Below, in pieces: positions 9,013 through 17,669 of a stretch of DNA of 64,000 nucleotides (the stretch's first letter is position 1; each line of letters begins with the position of its first letter). The position numbers and the translations under genes are program-made. The DNA comes from Bacteroidia bacterium. GTDB taxonomy: Bacteria > Bacteroidota > Bacteroidia > Chitinophagales > Chitinophagaceae. The notes beneath the pieces were generated by a model, which worked only from the letters and a program-made list of their open reading frames with translations, was not told the origin of the DNA and ran no database searches. The stretch lies in the NCBI GenBank assembly GCA_030429205.1, contig JAUICZ010000001.1:1478806-1542805 (forward strand). Reading direction: 5' to 3'.

Positions 9013-10209
9013 TTACTCTTCGTTTGTAGGGTCTATTTTGCATTGCGACCTTAAGAATGTATACCCCAGTATCCCGGAGGTAAAAGACGCTATTATTATG
9101 GCAACCTTAGAAGTGATTTGTATCTCTTCCAGATTAAATGCCAGCGTAGACATGAAGATTGATATTGTAAAACCTATTCCTGCAATCATGCCCATACCCC
9201 ATAGTTGCTTCCAATCCATTTTTTCAGGCATTGCACCTAAGCCTAATTTAATAGCTAACCAGCTGAATATAAATATGCCAATAGGTTTTCCGATAACTAA
9301 ACCGGAAAGAATACCGTGATGGACAACAGAGCTGAAAATATGACTGTAAGTATCCGGCAATATAATGGCTGTGTTTGCCAATGCAAAAATGGGCAGTATA
9401 ATAAAGTTTACAGGGTCATGCAGGCTATGTACTAAGTCTTCAATTTTATGAAGTGGTATTGTAAACGCCAGTAACACCCCTGCTATTGTAGCGTGTACTC
9501 CTGAGTTGAAGAACATGTACCAGAGCAAAAGACCTATGAACATATATATATAGTAACGCTTGACCTTGAATAGGTTCAACATCGTTAGTACAAAAAACAA
9601 GCCTCCGGCAATAAACAGATAGGTAAAGTTGATTTCCTCGGCGTAAAAAATAGCAATAGTGAGTATGCCTCCCAAGTCGTCAATAATGGCTAACGCCATT
9701 AAGAATACCCTTAGAGAAAAAGGCACTCTTTTGCCAAGCATGGACAGAACACCAAGGGAAAAAGCGATGTCTGTAGCCATTGGTATACCCCAGCCTCTGC
9801 TTAATGCTGGTGTGTCGTTTGTCCAAAGTAAGTAGATAAGAGCAGGCACAACCATACCTCCTATTGCGGCTATGATAGGCAGCATTGATTTCTTGATAGA
9901 AGATAGCTCGCCAACTAGTAGTTCTCGTTTGATTTCAACGCCCACTAAAAGAAAAAAGATCGCCATCAAGAAATCGTTAACGAAATGGAGTGGCGAGTGC
10001 GGTATGTTTACGTTGGGCGCCGGCATATGGAATTCTGTATTCCAGAAAGCCAAATAAGATTCGCCCCAGGGAGTATTACTGATGATCATCGAAAGAATAG
10101 TGCAACAGATTAGCGTAATACCAACAGCTCGGCTATCGGTAAAAAACTCTCTGATAGGAGATACTATTCTCTTACGTATGATCTCTCTTCGTCTGGGATT
10201 TTTGCTCAT
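9013..10209 (-). CDS. nhaA: Na+/H+ antiporter NhaA
   Basis: 398-aa NhaA-family antiporter with about twelve membrane helices, exchanging Na+ (or Li+) for protons to control sodium and pH. The paired aspartates of the ion site are in ALAIIDDLGG. The helix-IV/V region ATDIAFSLGVL and the pH-sensor-like N-terminal stretch GVEIKRELL are also present. It carries a short basic N-terminal extension (MSKNPRRREIIRKRI). The ATG lies 5 nt after a TACTTTTG box. The PH-domain gene follows 4 bp downstream. Confidence 0.95.
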   Translation of the reverse strand: MSKNPRRREIIRKRIVSPIREFFTDSRAVGITLICCTILSMIISNTPWGESYLAFWNTEFHMPAPNVNIPHSPLHFVNDFLMAIFFLLVGVEIKRELLVGELSSIKKSMLPIIAAIGGMVVPALIYLLWTNDTPALSRGWGIPMATDIAFSLGVLSMLGKRVPFSLRVFLMALAIIDDLGGILTIAIFYAEEINFTYLFIAGGLFFVLTMLNLFKVKRYYIYMFIGLLLWYMFFNSGVHATIAGVLLAFTIPLHKIEDLVHSLHDPVNFIILPIFALANTAIILPDTYSHIFSSVVHHGILSGLVIGKPIGIFIFSWLAIKLGLGAMPEKMDWKQLWGMGMIAGIGFTISIFMSTLAFNLEEIQITSKVAIIIASFTSGILGYTFLRSQCKIDPTNEE

Positions 10210-10214
10210 GGTTG

Positions 10215-10222
10215 CAAAAGTA
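10215..10222 (-). promoter_or_regulatory. -7 box TACTTTTG, leaderless nhaA promoter
   Basis: TAnnTTTG match on the minus strand separated from the nhaA ATG by only CAACC. The expected start of transcription falls at the ATG. Confidence 0.55.
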
Positions 10223-10581
10223 CGTAATCACTATGTATAACTAAATATGTCTGGATGGTTAAAACCTATTGTATAGGGTGTTATTAACGTATGTGAATAT
10301 TTGTAACTAATTGATAACTAATCTTACAAAATGAATGAGATAAAAATTATAGCAAAAACCGTTACTTTTTATAATCAAAAAAATATGATTATTTATCGCT
10401 TTTTGACATTATCATAAGCTACGAAAATAAGTCGGTAAAAACGACTGCCTGGGTTAAAAAAAGCAAAAAAAAAATCTTTTAAGCTGCTGTCAATATTTTT
10501 AAAGAAACAAGTGACTGGCAATTTGTTTTTTCAACAAAATGTTAGCAATTTCGTCTTCCTGCTTCAAGGACATGTTGAGTG

Positions 10582-10590
10582 TGTGAATAA
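10582..10590 (-). promoter_or_regulatory. DnaA box TTATTCACA
   Basis: Perfect match to TTATNCACA on the minus strand, about 155 bp before the dnaA start. It suggests DnaA autoregulation, as in many bacteria. Only one perfect copy is seen here. Confidence 0.5.
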
Positions 10591-10744
10591 CAACAGTGTT
10601 GATTATTGTACCGGCAGTAAATTTTACAGAGTTAATCGAGGTTTGGTGATTGGCCGATATTTTTGAAAGAATAGAAATATTGGATAAACCTTCGTCGCTA
10701 CTCTCGAAAAAAAATTAGTTAACGGGATTGTACGGTTGCCCAGT

Positions 10745-12229
10745 ATGAATAAAGACAATTACAAATCAAATTCTGAACAATCATCGAAAGGTGAAGCAGA
10801 AGCATTGTGGCTCAACTGTGTTGAGATAATAAAGGACAATGTTAACTGGAGGACTTTTCAAACATGGTTTGAGCCTATTAAAGCTGTAGCATTAGAAAAT
10901 AATGTTTTGACTTTACAGGTTCCGAGTCAGTTTTTTTATGAGTGGTTAGAGGAGCACTATGTTGAGCTATTAGCCAAAACTATTAAAAGAGTTTTGGGGC
11001 GTGAGGGCAGGTTAGAATACAGAATAGTGATGGATGGCGGTAGTACACAACGCAGCCAAACATCTGTAAATATGCCGGGAGGTACATCTCCAAACCCTTC
11101 AAAGGAAAGCAACTATGTTGATATGCCTTTGAAGTGGGATGATCCGACTAATATTAAAACGCCTTATGCTATTCCTGGGCTTAAGCGTATGCAGGTAGAT
11201 CCTCAGTTGAATAGCAACTATGTGTTTGATAATTACATAGAAGGTGATTGTAACAGAGTTGCACGTTCTGCAGGTATTCATGTGGCACAAAAACCGGGCG
11301 CAACCGCATTCAACCCCTTGGTTGTTTTTGGTGGCGTAGGTTGGGGTAAAACACACCTGGTACAAGCAATAGGTAATGAGGTAAGAAGGTTGCATCCAAA
11401 TAAAACTGTATTGTATGTAAGTGCAGAGAAGTTTATCAACCAGTTTATTGACCACTCTAAGAATAATGGTGTAAACGATTTTATCAATTTCTACCAGTTG
11501 ATAGATGTGTTGATCATGGACGATATTCATCTTTTTGTACCAGCTGCAAAAACACAAGATGTATTCTTTGCTATATTCAATCACTTGCACCAAAGTGGCA
11601 AGCAGATAATTTTAACCAGTGATACACCTCCTAAAGATCTTGAAGGAATGCAAGAGCGCTTATTGAGCCGTTTCCGCTGGGGATTGAACGCTGATATACA
11701 ACCACCTGACTTCGAAACCAGACAGGAGATTTTGAAGAAGAAGATGAAGCAGGAAGGTTTGGAAATGCCTGAAGAGGTAGTGAAGTATGTAGCCTACAAT
11801 GTACAAAGTAATATCAGGGAGCTTGAAGGTGCAATGATTGCGCTTTTCGCACAAGCAACACTGAATAAAAAAGAGATAGACCTGGAGTTGGCTAAACGTG
11901 TAATGAAGAACTTTGTAAAAACTTCTTCTCGCGAGTTGACAATAGGCAGTATTCAAAAAATGGTTTGCGATTATTTCAGCTTGCCTTATGACAGGTTGCT
12001 TATAAAAACTCGTAAACGTGAGGTAGTACAAGCCAGACAAATAACCATGTATTTGGCCAAGAAGTTTACTAAAAGTTCATTAAAGAATATTGGAGAACAT
12101 TTTGGAGGGTTTGACCATACGACTGTAATCCATTCTTGCCAAACGGTAGAGAACTTAATGGATACTGACACAGACTACAAGGAAAGTGTTTTAGAGTTGC
12201 AACAAAAAGTGCAACTAGCAAGTATATAG
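10745..12229 (+). CDS. dnaA: Chromosomal replication initiator DnaA
   Basis: AAA+ initiator of about 494 aa that binds DnaA boxes and opens the origin. The N-terminal domain (LWLNCVEIIKDNVNWRTFQTWF...) contacts helicase and other partners. A Ser/Pro-rich linker follows, then the ATPase domain with Walker A GGVGWGKTH near 197 and Walker B VLIMDDIHLF, sensor LLSRFRWGL, and the C-terminal DNA-binding helix-turn-helix with the signature GGFDHTTVIHSC. ATG at 10745 is preferred to an in-frame TTG nine bases upstream. A Trp replaces the usual Leu in the Walker A loop, which is a small oddity. A hairpin terminator follows. Confidence 0.97.
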   Translation: MNKDNYKSNSEQSSKGEAEALWLNCVEIIKDNVNWRTFQTWFEPIKAVALENNVLTLQVPSQFFYEWLEEHYVELLAKTIKRVLGREGRLEYRIVMDGGSTQRSQTSVNMPGGTSPNPSKESNYVDMPLKWDDPTNIKTPYAIPGLKRMQVDPQLNSNYVFDNYIEGDCNRVARSAGIHVAQKPGATAFNPLVVFGGVGWGKTHLVQAIGNEVRRLHPNKTVLYVSAEKFINQFIDHSKNNGVNDFINFYQLIDVLIMDDIHLFVPAAKTQDVFFAIFNHLHQSGKQIILTSDTPPKDLEGMQERLLSRFRWGLNADIQPPDFETRQEILKKKMKQEGLEMPEEVVKYVAYNVQSNIRELEGAMIALFAQATLNKKEIDLELAKRVMKNFVKTSSRELTIGSIQKMVCDYFSLPYDRLLIKTRKREVVQARQITMYLAKKFTKSSLKNIGEHFGGFDHTTVIHSCQTVENLMDTDTDYKESVLELQQKVQLASI

Positions 12230-12237
12230 TTTGTTAT

Positions 12238-12262
12238 AGCCCTTGAATAACAAGGGCTTTCT
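12238..12262 (+). terminator. Hairpin terminator after dnaA
   Basis: Stem AGCCCTTG / CAAGGGCT with an AATAA loop followed by TTTCT. The short T-run suggests moderate strength. Confidence 0.65.
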
Positions 12263-12286
12263 CCATACCTGAACCTAAATAAATAT

Positions 12287-12943
12287 ATGCCTGAAAAGCT
12301 ACTCGATATGACCGTTGGCGAGCTGATGTCGGAGATCGGCAAAGGTAAAGGTATGACTGGTTCAGGCGCTGTTTCTGTTTTATCGGCTATTTCTGCATCT
12401 GAGTTGCTGGTTTCTATTTGCAAGCTAACGCTTGAAAAAAATAAGTACAGTGACGTACATAAAGACATGCGTGAAATGCTGGACAGGTTAGAAAACTCCA
12501 GGCTGCCGCTTCTTAGAGAAATTTTGGATGGTGATGTTAGAATTGTTTCTGAAATGGTGCTTGCCAGAATTAAAAGAAACAAGGAGAAGGATGAAGACTT
12601 AAAGAGCAAATACACACAAGAGGCATGGAGTATGCTTGAAGAAGCTACAGATTCCGTTCTTGATCTATGTGATGCGGCTATTGAGGTGATCCCGATGGGG
12701 CTTTATATTAGTAAGGTAGGGGTGAAATCTGCTAGAGCTGATGCTACAGTAGCTGTAAATACCTTAATTTCTACAGTGTCTTCTGGTCTCTTCATGGCCT
12801 TGTCAAATTTAAAAGCTTCAAATAATACTGAATGGGTGGACGGAAAACATTCAGAACTGGAGGTGTATTTTGGGAGACTACATGAATACCAATCTATTTT
12901 AAATAATAGATTAGCTAACCTATACAATAATACATGGGATTAA
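12287..12943 (+). CDS. Cyclodeaminase/cyclohydrolase family protein (FTCD_C fold)
   Basis: 218-aa all-helical protein resembling the stand-alone cyclodeaminase domain of formiminotransferase-cyclodeaminase. It has a Gly/Ser turn after helix 1 (GMTGSGAVSVLSA), a KYSDVHKDMREMLDRL helix, and a C-terminal region with SARADATVAVNTL. Characterised relatives act on folate one-carbon units (formimino-THF to methenyl-THF), but many stand-alone members have unknown function. The turn is usually TPGGGS, here MTGSGA, so catalytic competence is uncertain. No histidine-degradation genes are adjacent. The O-methyltransferase gene begins 20 bp downstream, so the two are probably co-transcribed. Confidence 0.7.
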   Translation: MPEKLLDMTVGELMSEIGKGKGMTGSGAVSVLSAISASELLVSICKLTLEKNKYSDVHKDMREMLDRLENSRLPLLREILDGDVRIVSEMVLARIKRNKEKDEDLKSKYTQEAWSMLEEATDSVLDLCDAAIEVIPMGLYISKVGVKSARADATVAVNTLISTVSSGLFMALSNLKASNNTEWVDGKHSELEVYFGRLHEYQSILNNRLANLYNNTWD

Positions 12944-12963
12944 GCTGTTCTTATTAGTGAATT

Positions 12964-13629
12964 ATGAGCACTAATATTTACACAAAAGTAGACGAGTATA
13001 TAATTGACTTGTTTGCAAAAGAAGACGATGTCCTAAAAACTATCCAAGAAAGAAATGATAGTTTAAATATTCCCCAAATCAATATCTCTCCCAGTCAAGG
13101 TAAGTTACTTCAGGTTTTAGCCAGATTATCTACGGCGAATAATATTTTGGAAATAGGTACTTGTGCCGGTTACAGCACCGTATGGTTGGCTAGGGCATTG
13201 GGTAATAATGGTAAAGTAATATCATTAGAGGTTGATGAAGATTTCGCAGGTATTGCCAGGCAAAACTTTAAGATTGCCGATGTGTCTGAAAAGGTTGACC
13301 TACGAGTGGGTAAAGCTATTACAACACTTGAAGAGCTATATAATACCAATACCCCAAAATTTGATATGGTGTTTATTGACGCAGATAAACCCCCGTATTT
13401 AGAGTATTTTGATTGGGCTATAAAACTATGTAGGCCAGGTGCAATAATTGTAGCTGATAACGTTGTTCGAGATGGGAAAGTTCTTGATGATGCCAGCACA
13501 GATGCAGCAGTTCTAGGAGTGCGTAGATTAAACAAAGCACTATCTGCAGACAAGCGAGTTACTACTACGATACTTCAAACAGTTGGTGTAAAAGACCACG
13601 ACGGGATGCTAATAGCAGTAGTTAATTAA
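12964..13629 (+). CDS. SAM-dependent O-methyltransferase (catechol/caffeoyl-CoA type)
   Basis: 221-aa class I methyltransferase. SAM-binding motif I is LEIGTCAGYSTVWLA near residues 62-76. The acidic metal-binding motif FIDADKPPYLEYF is near 137-149, with further ligands in VADNVVRDG (Asp165/Asn166). This is the Mg2+-dependent O-methyltransferase family acting on catechol-like acceptors; the natural substrate is not deducible. It lies 20 bp after the cyclodeaminase-like gene and is followed by a strong terminator. Confidence 0.85.
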   Translation: MSTNIYTKVDEYIIDLFAKEDDVLKTIQERNDSLNIPQINISPSQGKLLQVLARLSTANNILEIGTCAGYSTVWLARALGNNGKVISLEVDEDFAGIARQNFKIADVSEKVDLRVGKAITTLEELYNTNTPKFDMVFIDADKPPYLEYFDWAIKLCRPGAIIVADNVVRDGKVLDDASTDAAVLGVRRLNKALSADKRVTTTILQTVGVKDHDGMLIAVVN

Positions 13630-13630
13630 T

Positions 13631-13662
13631 AAAAAAAGCCTTGACATGCGTCAAGGCTTTTT
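13631..13662 (+). terminator. Rho-independent terminator
   Basis: A-run, stem GCCTTGA / TCAAGGC, then a T-run. It ends the 12.3-13.6 kb unit, and could also stop transcription coming from the minus-strand tRNAs. Confidence 0.85.
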
Positions 13663-13669
13663 ATTTATG

Positions 13670-13743
13670 TCGGGAAGACAGGATTCGAACCTGCGACCCC
13701 CTGGTCCCAAACCAGATGCGCTACCGGCCTGCGCCACTTCCCG
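13670..13743 (-). tRNA. tRNA-Pro (anticodon TGG)
   Basis: 74-nt cloverleaf on the minus strand. Acceptor CGGGAAG pairs with CTTCCCG with A as discriminator; the T-arm is GGTTCGAATCC and the anticodon loop TTTGGGA. No encoded CCA follows. Confidence 0.93.
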
Positions 13744-13787
13744 AACCGGTGTATCAGTATTGCTACTAATATTTTTTTATCGCCGAG

Positions 13788-13876
13788 CGGTGAGGGCGGG
13801 ATTCGAACCCGCGGTACGCGATGAAACGTACGTCAGTTTAGCAAACTGATGGTTTCGGCCACTCACCCACCTCACC
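13788..13876 (-). tRNA. tRNA-Ser (anticodon GCT)
   Basis: 89-nt class II tRNA on the minus strand. Acceptor GGTGAGG pairs with CCTCACC with G as discriminator; the anticodon stem-loop CAGTTTGCTAAACTG has GCT, and a long variable arm (ACGTACGTTTCATCGCGT region) is as expected for serine. It lies 44 bp upstream of tRNA-Pro on the same strand, probably one transcript. Confidence 0.93.
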
Positions 13877-14020
13877 ATGTTACAAGAACACCCCATGTTT
13901 TGGGGATTGCAAAGATATGTCTATTCAGCAGATTTCAAAAAGTTTTTTACCAAGTTTTTTTGTATCATTTTAATATAGTTCTGTCTATAAGGCTATTTTT
14001 AATTGATAATATAAATTGTT

Positions 14021-14956
14021 TTGAATAGGATCGACAGAATATCGGCAATATTGGTCCAGTTACAGTCTAGGAAAATAGTCAAAGCTCAAGACATTGCAGA
14101 TAGATTTGAGATAAGCTTGCGGACAGTGTACCGAGACGTAAAAACGCTGGAAGAAGCAGGTGTGCCAATAATAGGAGAGGCAGGAGCTGGCTATCGTATC
14201 ATGGATGGTTATCGGCTTCCGCCGGTGATGTTCACAAAAGAGGAGGCTACAGCGTTTATTACCGCTGAAAAGTTGGTAGCCAAGTTTACAGACGAGGCAA
14301 CTGTACGAAGGTATAGTGATGCTATGTATAAGGTACGATCTGTGTTAAGGAGCGATGAGAAGGGAATGCTTGAAAACATAGAAAATGTTATACAGATATA
14401 TAAGTATAACAAGATGCCGGACAATAGTTATATGTATGATTTGCTTAAAAGTATAAGCGATAAGAAAGCTGTTGAGATGTCATACCGGGCAAACTATACC
14501 GGAGAGAATACAAATAGGGTAATAGAGCCTGTAGGTATTTATTTTATTGGTAACTACTGGCACTTAGTAGCGTGGTGTACACTAAGAAATGATTATAGAG
14601 ATTTCAGGCTGGACAGAATAAAGGGGCTAAAGCATACCAACATCAATTTTGTTCAAGAAAAGCTCTCACTTACGGAATACATGGTCAGGTATACTAACAG
14701 GAACCAACTTGTTAAGGTAGTAGTAGTGTTTGATAAACAGGTGGTACCATATATAAACGACCAGAAGTTCTATTTCGGATACGCTGATGAGGAAGATAAT
14801 GGTAGCACTGTTAAGATGACTTTTTTAACACCATCCATTTCCTATTTTGCTAAGTGGCTCATTAGTTACGGTAAGAAGGTGCAGGTTGAGAGCCCTTCCG
14901 CATTGAAAGACGAAATGTGCAAATTCATTAAAGAGTTGCAAGAGCATTATTTGTAA
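14021..14956 (+). CDS. HTH-WYL transcriptional regulator (YafY-like)
   Basis: 311-aa regulator. The N-terminal winged helix (NRIDRISAILVQLQSRKIV, then RFEISLRTVYRDVKTLEEAG) is followed by a WYL effector domain near 145-215 (EPVGIYFIGNYWHLVAWC, then DYRDFRLDRIKGL) and a C-terminal WCX-type region. The start is TTG: the conserved MNRIDRISAI N-terminus begins exactly there and no ATG is near. A GyrI-like gene begins 66 bp downstream on the same strand, a common pairing in Bacteroidota suggesting a ligand-responsive unit. The ligand is unknown. Confidence 0.88.
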   Translation: MNRIDRISAILVQLQSRKIVKAQDIADRFEISLRTVYRDVKTLEEAGVPIIGEAGAGYRIMDGYRLPPVMFTKEEATAFITAEKLVAKFTDEATVRRYSDAMYKVRSVLRSDEKGMLENIENVIQIYKYNKMPDNSYMYDLLKSISDKKAVEMSYRANYTGENTNRVIEPVGIYFIGNYWHLVAWCTLRNDYRDFRLDRIKGLKHTNINFVQEKLSLTEYMVRYTNRNQLVKVVVVFDKQVVPYINDQKFYFGYADEEDNGSTVKMTFLTPSISYFAKWLISYGKKVQVESPSALKDEMCKFIKELQEHYL

Positions 14957-15022
14957 GAAATCTAAAACCTGTTGACATAGGGCTGTCACTAAGGGGTTGT
15001 TGTTTTGTGAAAAATATAAACT

Positions 15023-15472
15023 ATGAATATCAAAACACAACAACCTTTTAAAGGGATTTATTCCAGAAAGAAAGCAACATTAAAGACATTGAGCGAATCT
15101 GTAGGCATGGTAGCTCAAGACTTGTATAATGATGCTGTACAAGCTAAATTATTTCCTGCAGGTCCGGTATACTGGATTTATTATAATGCAGATGGCAATC
15201 CTGACACAGAGTTTGATTTAGAGGTAGTAATTCCCGTACAAGGAGAAGGGAAACCGGAAACTTACGATATCAAAGACATGCCATCGTTTAAACATGCGTC
15301 TACTATTCATTACGGTAAGTGGGAGGAATTTGCCGGTGTGTATAAAAGTCTTATAAATGATATTAATGCTGCCGGTCATCAAATGACAACAGTTTGCAGA
15401 GAGCTATATATTAATGTAGACTTTGAACATCCGGAAAATAACATTACTGAGGTTCAGGTTGGTATCCAATAA
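15023..15472 (+). CDS. GyrI-like effector-binding domain protein
   Basis: 149-aa single-domain protein with the GyrI/SOUL-like small-molecule-binding fold: a beta strand with PFKGIYSRKKATL, VYWIYYNADGNPDTEFDLEVVIPV, then a repeat half with ASTIHYGKWEEFAGVYKSLI and CRELYINVD. These proteins bind hydrophobic ligands or, in GyrI, DNA gyrase. It follows the WYL regulator and may be its target or co-sensor; this is inference from spacing only. Confidence 0.75.
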   Translation: MNIKTQQPFKGIYSRKKATLKTLSESVGMVAQDLYNDAVQAKLFPAGPVYWIYYNADGNPDTEFDLEVVIPVQGEGKPETYDIKDMPSFKHASTIHYGKWEEFAGVYKSLINDINAAGHQMTTVCRELYINVDFEHPENNITEVQVGIQ

Positions 15473-15632
15473 CATGCTAACGGTGTACAAAGTTCTTAAG
15501 TGGGTTCTAAAGAATATTTTTTGCTGAAACCTTAACCGACAGTAATCATTTGTCTGGTAATTGTTAAAAGAAATAGAGCGGCGTTTTAAACTAAGAAAGT
15601 CTTCGTAGATTGGGTCCGTAAATTCAATCTGT

Positions 15633-16493
15633 ATGAGACTTTCTTTATTCTGTTTGCTAATAATATTCTTTGCCCAAAGCACAAATGCTCAGACTGTGAC
15701 TGTACCATATGATACTAATACAGTAACTATTGATGGTGTATTAAATAGTATGGAGTGGCAACATCGTCTTGAAGTGGTTATTCCTAATACCTCTACAGAT
15801 AGTGTTATTGTATGGTGTAAGCATGATATGAATGCTCTGTATTATGCATTTAGTGGTAACCTTGATGCAGGGCCAGCTTTCAAGTTTCCGGAAGTACTTT
15901 TAGATCCCCAATATGTACGTACTACTGCCTGGCAGCCAGGGCAGTGGTGGTTTCATGTTTCAGCGCAGGATTGTGAACATAACGGAGCTTATGGTGTATA
16001 CGATAGCTGTGCTGTAACACAACCCGGTTGGGATGCTGGTCCTAACTTTACTCCCAGCCCACCCGCATCAAACATGGTGGAAATAAGAATACCGTTTAGT
16101 AAAATTGGGTTTAACCCTTCAACTCAAGATACCTTAGCTATGTCAGTGTTAGTATCAAATACCTCAAGCTTTTGGAAGTTATGGCCCATGGCTGCAGATA
16201 CCGGGAAGCCTGATACGTGGTCAACAGCTATTATTAGTAAAATTCCTGCAAGTATTAATAAAGTTAAGGTCTCTAAAGGTTTGAAGGTATACCCTAATCC
16301 ATCCGAAAAAGTGGTTTATATAGAGAATTTAACCCCAAGCGATAGGGTAGTATTGACAGATATGTATGGCAGAGTAATACGTAGTATAGTAGCAGATAGA
16401 CGCACAATAAGTATAAATGTAGGGGGCTTACACAGTGGCTTATATATGATACAAGCAGGTGGTAGCGTAGAGCGAATACGGGTAATGAGATAA
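15633..16493 (+). CDS. Secreted CBM9/DOMON-like protein with T9SS sorting domain
   Basis: 286-aa secreted protein with a signal peptide ending TNAQ. The N-terminal domain (IDGVLNSMEWQHRLEVVIPN; WCKHDMNALYYAFSG; MVEIRIPFSKIGFN) has the beta-sandwich pattern of carbohydrate-binding family 9-like/DOMON domains. The C-terminal 75 residues are a type A T9SS sorting domain (KVYPNPSEKVVYIENL, MYGRVIRS, LHSGLYMIQA). It probably crosses the outer membrane and is cell-surface attached. No catalytic domain is visible. The gene ends 2 bp from the convergent aldolase gene. Confidence 0.72.
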   Translation: MRLSLFCLLIIFFAQSTNAQTVTVPYDTNTVTIDGVLNSMEWQHRLEVVIPNTSTDSVIVWCKHDMNALYYAFSGNLDAGPAFKFPEVLLDPQYVRTTAWQPGQWWFHVSAQDCEHNGAYGVYDSCAVTQPGWDAGPNFTPSPPASNMVEIRIPFSKIGFNPSTQDTLAMSVLVSNTSSFWKLWPMAADTGKPDTWSTAIISKIPASINKVKVSKGLKVYPNPSEKVVYIENLTPSDRVVLTDMYGRVIRSIVADRRTISINVGGLHSGLYMIQAGGSVERIRVMR

Positions 16494-16495
16494 CA

Positions 16496-17521
16496 TCAGG
16501 ATGAAAGTTTTCTCATTAATTCGGTAAATCCTTTCACTTCCTCCTCTGTAGTGTCCCATGAGCACATTAGACGCACCTCGTTTGTGTGCTCATCCCAAAC
16601 ATAATATGGATATTGCTCCCACATTTGTTCATTCCAGCTTTCCGGGTGTTTAGCAAAGACTCCGTTCGCGCAAACAGGCTTTGTGATGTCAACACCTTGA
16701 ATATCTTTTATTGATTTTTCCAGAAGGGTAGCCATGCTGTTTGCATGAGTTGCATGTTTTTTCCATAAATCGTTTGATAACAGTGCCTCAAACTGTGCGG
16801 CGATAAATCTTGTTTTTGAGGCCAGTTGCATACTTTGCTTATGCTTGTATGCCATATGCTTTTTTAGTTCCGGGTTGAAGACAATAACAGCTTCCCCAAA
16901 CATCATTCCGGCTTTTGTGCCCCCCAGAGAAAGTAAGTCCAGCCCGACATCTGTACTCATTTCTTTAATTGAACAGTCAAGTGCAGCGACTGCATTAAAA
17001 AAACGTGCCCCATCCATATGATAATATAAGTCTTTCGACTTTGTAAGTTCACCTATCGCTTTCAACTCTTCTAGTGTGTACGTAGTAGCATATTCTGTAG
17101 TTTGTGTTACAGAAACTACTTTGGGTTGAGCAAAGTGTATATCCCCTTTGCGGATAAGTCGTTCATTAATGGTTTCTTGTGTGAGTTTGCCATCTTTATT
17201 AATCGTTGTTGGTATAAACCTGCAACCGGTAAATGTTTCTGGTGCAGTTGATTCATCCCAATACATATGAGAGGTTTCGGCACACAAGACAGAGTTGTAT
17301 GAGTGTGTAGCCACACCCATGCTCAATACATTAGCGCCTGTACCGTTAAATACAAAGTGTACATCTACATCGGTACCAAAAATATCTCTGAATAGCTGAG
17401 TGGTTCTATCCGTTATATCATCTGCACCGTAAGAGCGTGCATGTTCCTGATTAGCTGTATGCAGTGCATCCATTAGTTCTGGTAGTACTCCTGCATAATT
17501 ATCACTGGCAAAACTTTTCAT
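16496..17521 (-). CDS. ltaE: Low-specificity threonine aldolase (PLP enzyme)
   Basis: 341-aa fold-type I PLP enzyme of the beta-eliminating lyase family, converting L-threonine/allo-threonine to glycine and acetaldehyde. Visible motifs: FASDNYAGVLPELMDAL at the N-terminus, FNGTGANVLS for the phosphate/ring region, YHMDGARFFNA with the ring-pairing Asp, and SLGGTKAG with the Schiff-base Lys. Length is normal for the family. Exact substrate preference cannot be told from sequence. Confidence 0.87.
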   Translation of the reverse strand: MKSFASDNYAGVLPELMDALHTANQEHARSYGADDITDRTTQLFRDIFGTDVDVHFVFNGTGANVLSMGVATHSYNSVLCAETSHMYWDESTAPETFTGCRFIPTTINKDGKLTQETINERLIRKGDIHFAQPKVVSVTQTTEYATTYTLEELKAIGELTKSKDLYYHMDGARFFNAVAALDCSIKEMSTDVGLDLLSLGGTKAGMMFGEAVIVFNPELKKHMAYKHKQSMQLASKTRFIAAQFEALLSNDLWKKHATHANSMATLLEKSIKDIQGVDITKPVCANGVFAKHPESWNEQMWEQYPYYVWDEHTNEVRLMCSWDTTEEEVKGFTELMRKLSS

Positions 17522-17669
17522 CTGGTTGTAAAATAAGTAAATAGTTCCAGTATTGATTTTACATTAATAGTAATAGTTTTATCTAATTGTAAAGTGTTAT
17601 GTGTTAAGTAATTAATCTTGTATTTTAGTGTAAGAATATTAAAAGTATATTTGTTCAAAATCATAAGCT

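Larger units (their letters stand above)
10210..10744. other. 535-bp AT-rich intergenic region between divergent nhaA and dnaA
   Basis: No gene is visible. It holds the nhaA promoter, a long A-rich tract near 10455-10482, one perfect DnaA box, one degenerate box (TGTGAATAT near 10291), and a TATTTTTG -7 candidate at 10658-10665 reading toward dnaA. One perfect box is too little to call an origin. Confidence 0.6.

Noticed and set aside
10210-10744. Replication origin upstream of dnaA
   Set aside because: Only one perfect and one poor DnaA box, no clustered boxes or clear unwinding repeats. GC skew over the chromosome would be decisive.
12287-13629. Histidine-degradation or folate operon
   Set aside because: The cyclodeaminase-like gene is next to an O-methyltransferase and no hut or other folate genes are seen.
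13646-13849. 67-aa plus-strand ORF reading SGRQDSNLRPPGPKPDALPACATSR
   Set aside because: It is the antisense of tRNA-Pro and part of tRNA-Ser; this peptide is a well-known artefact of tRNA genes.
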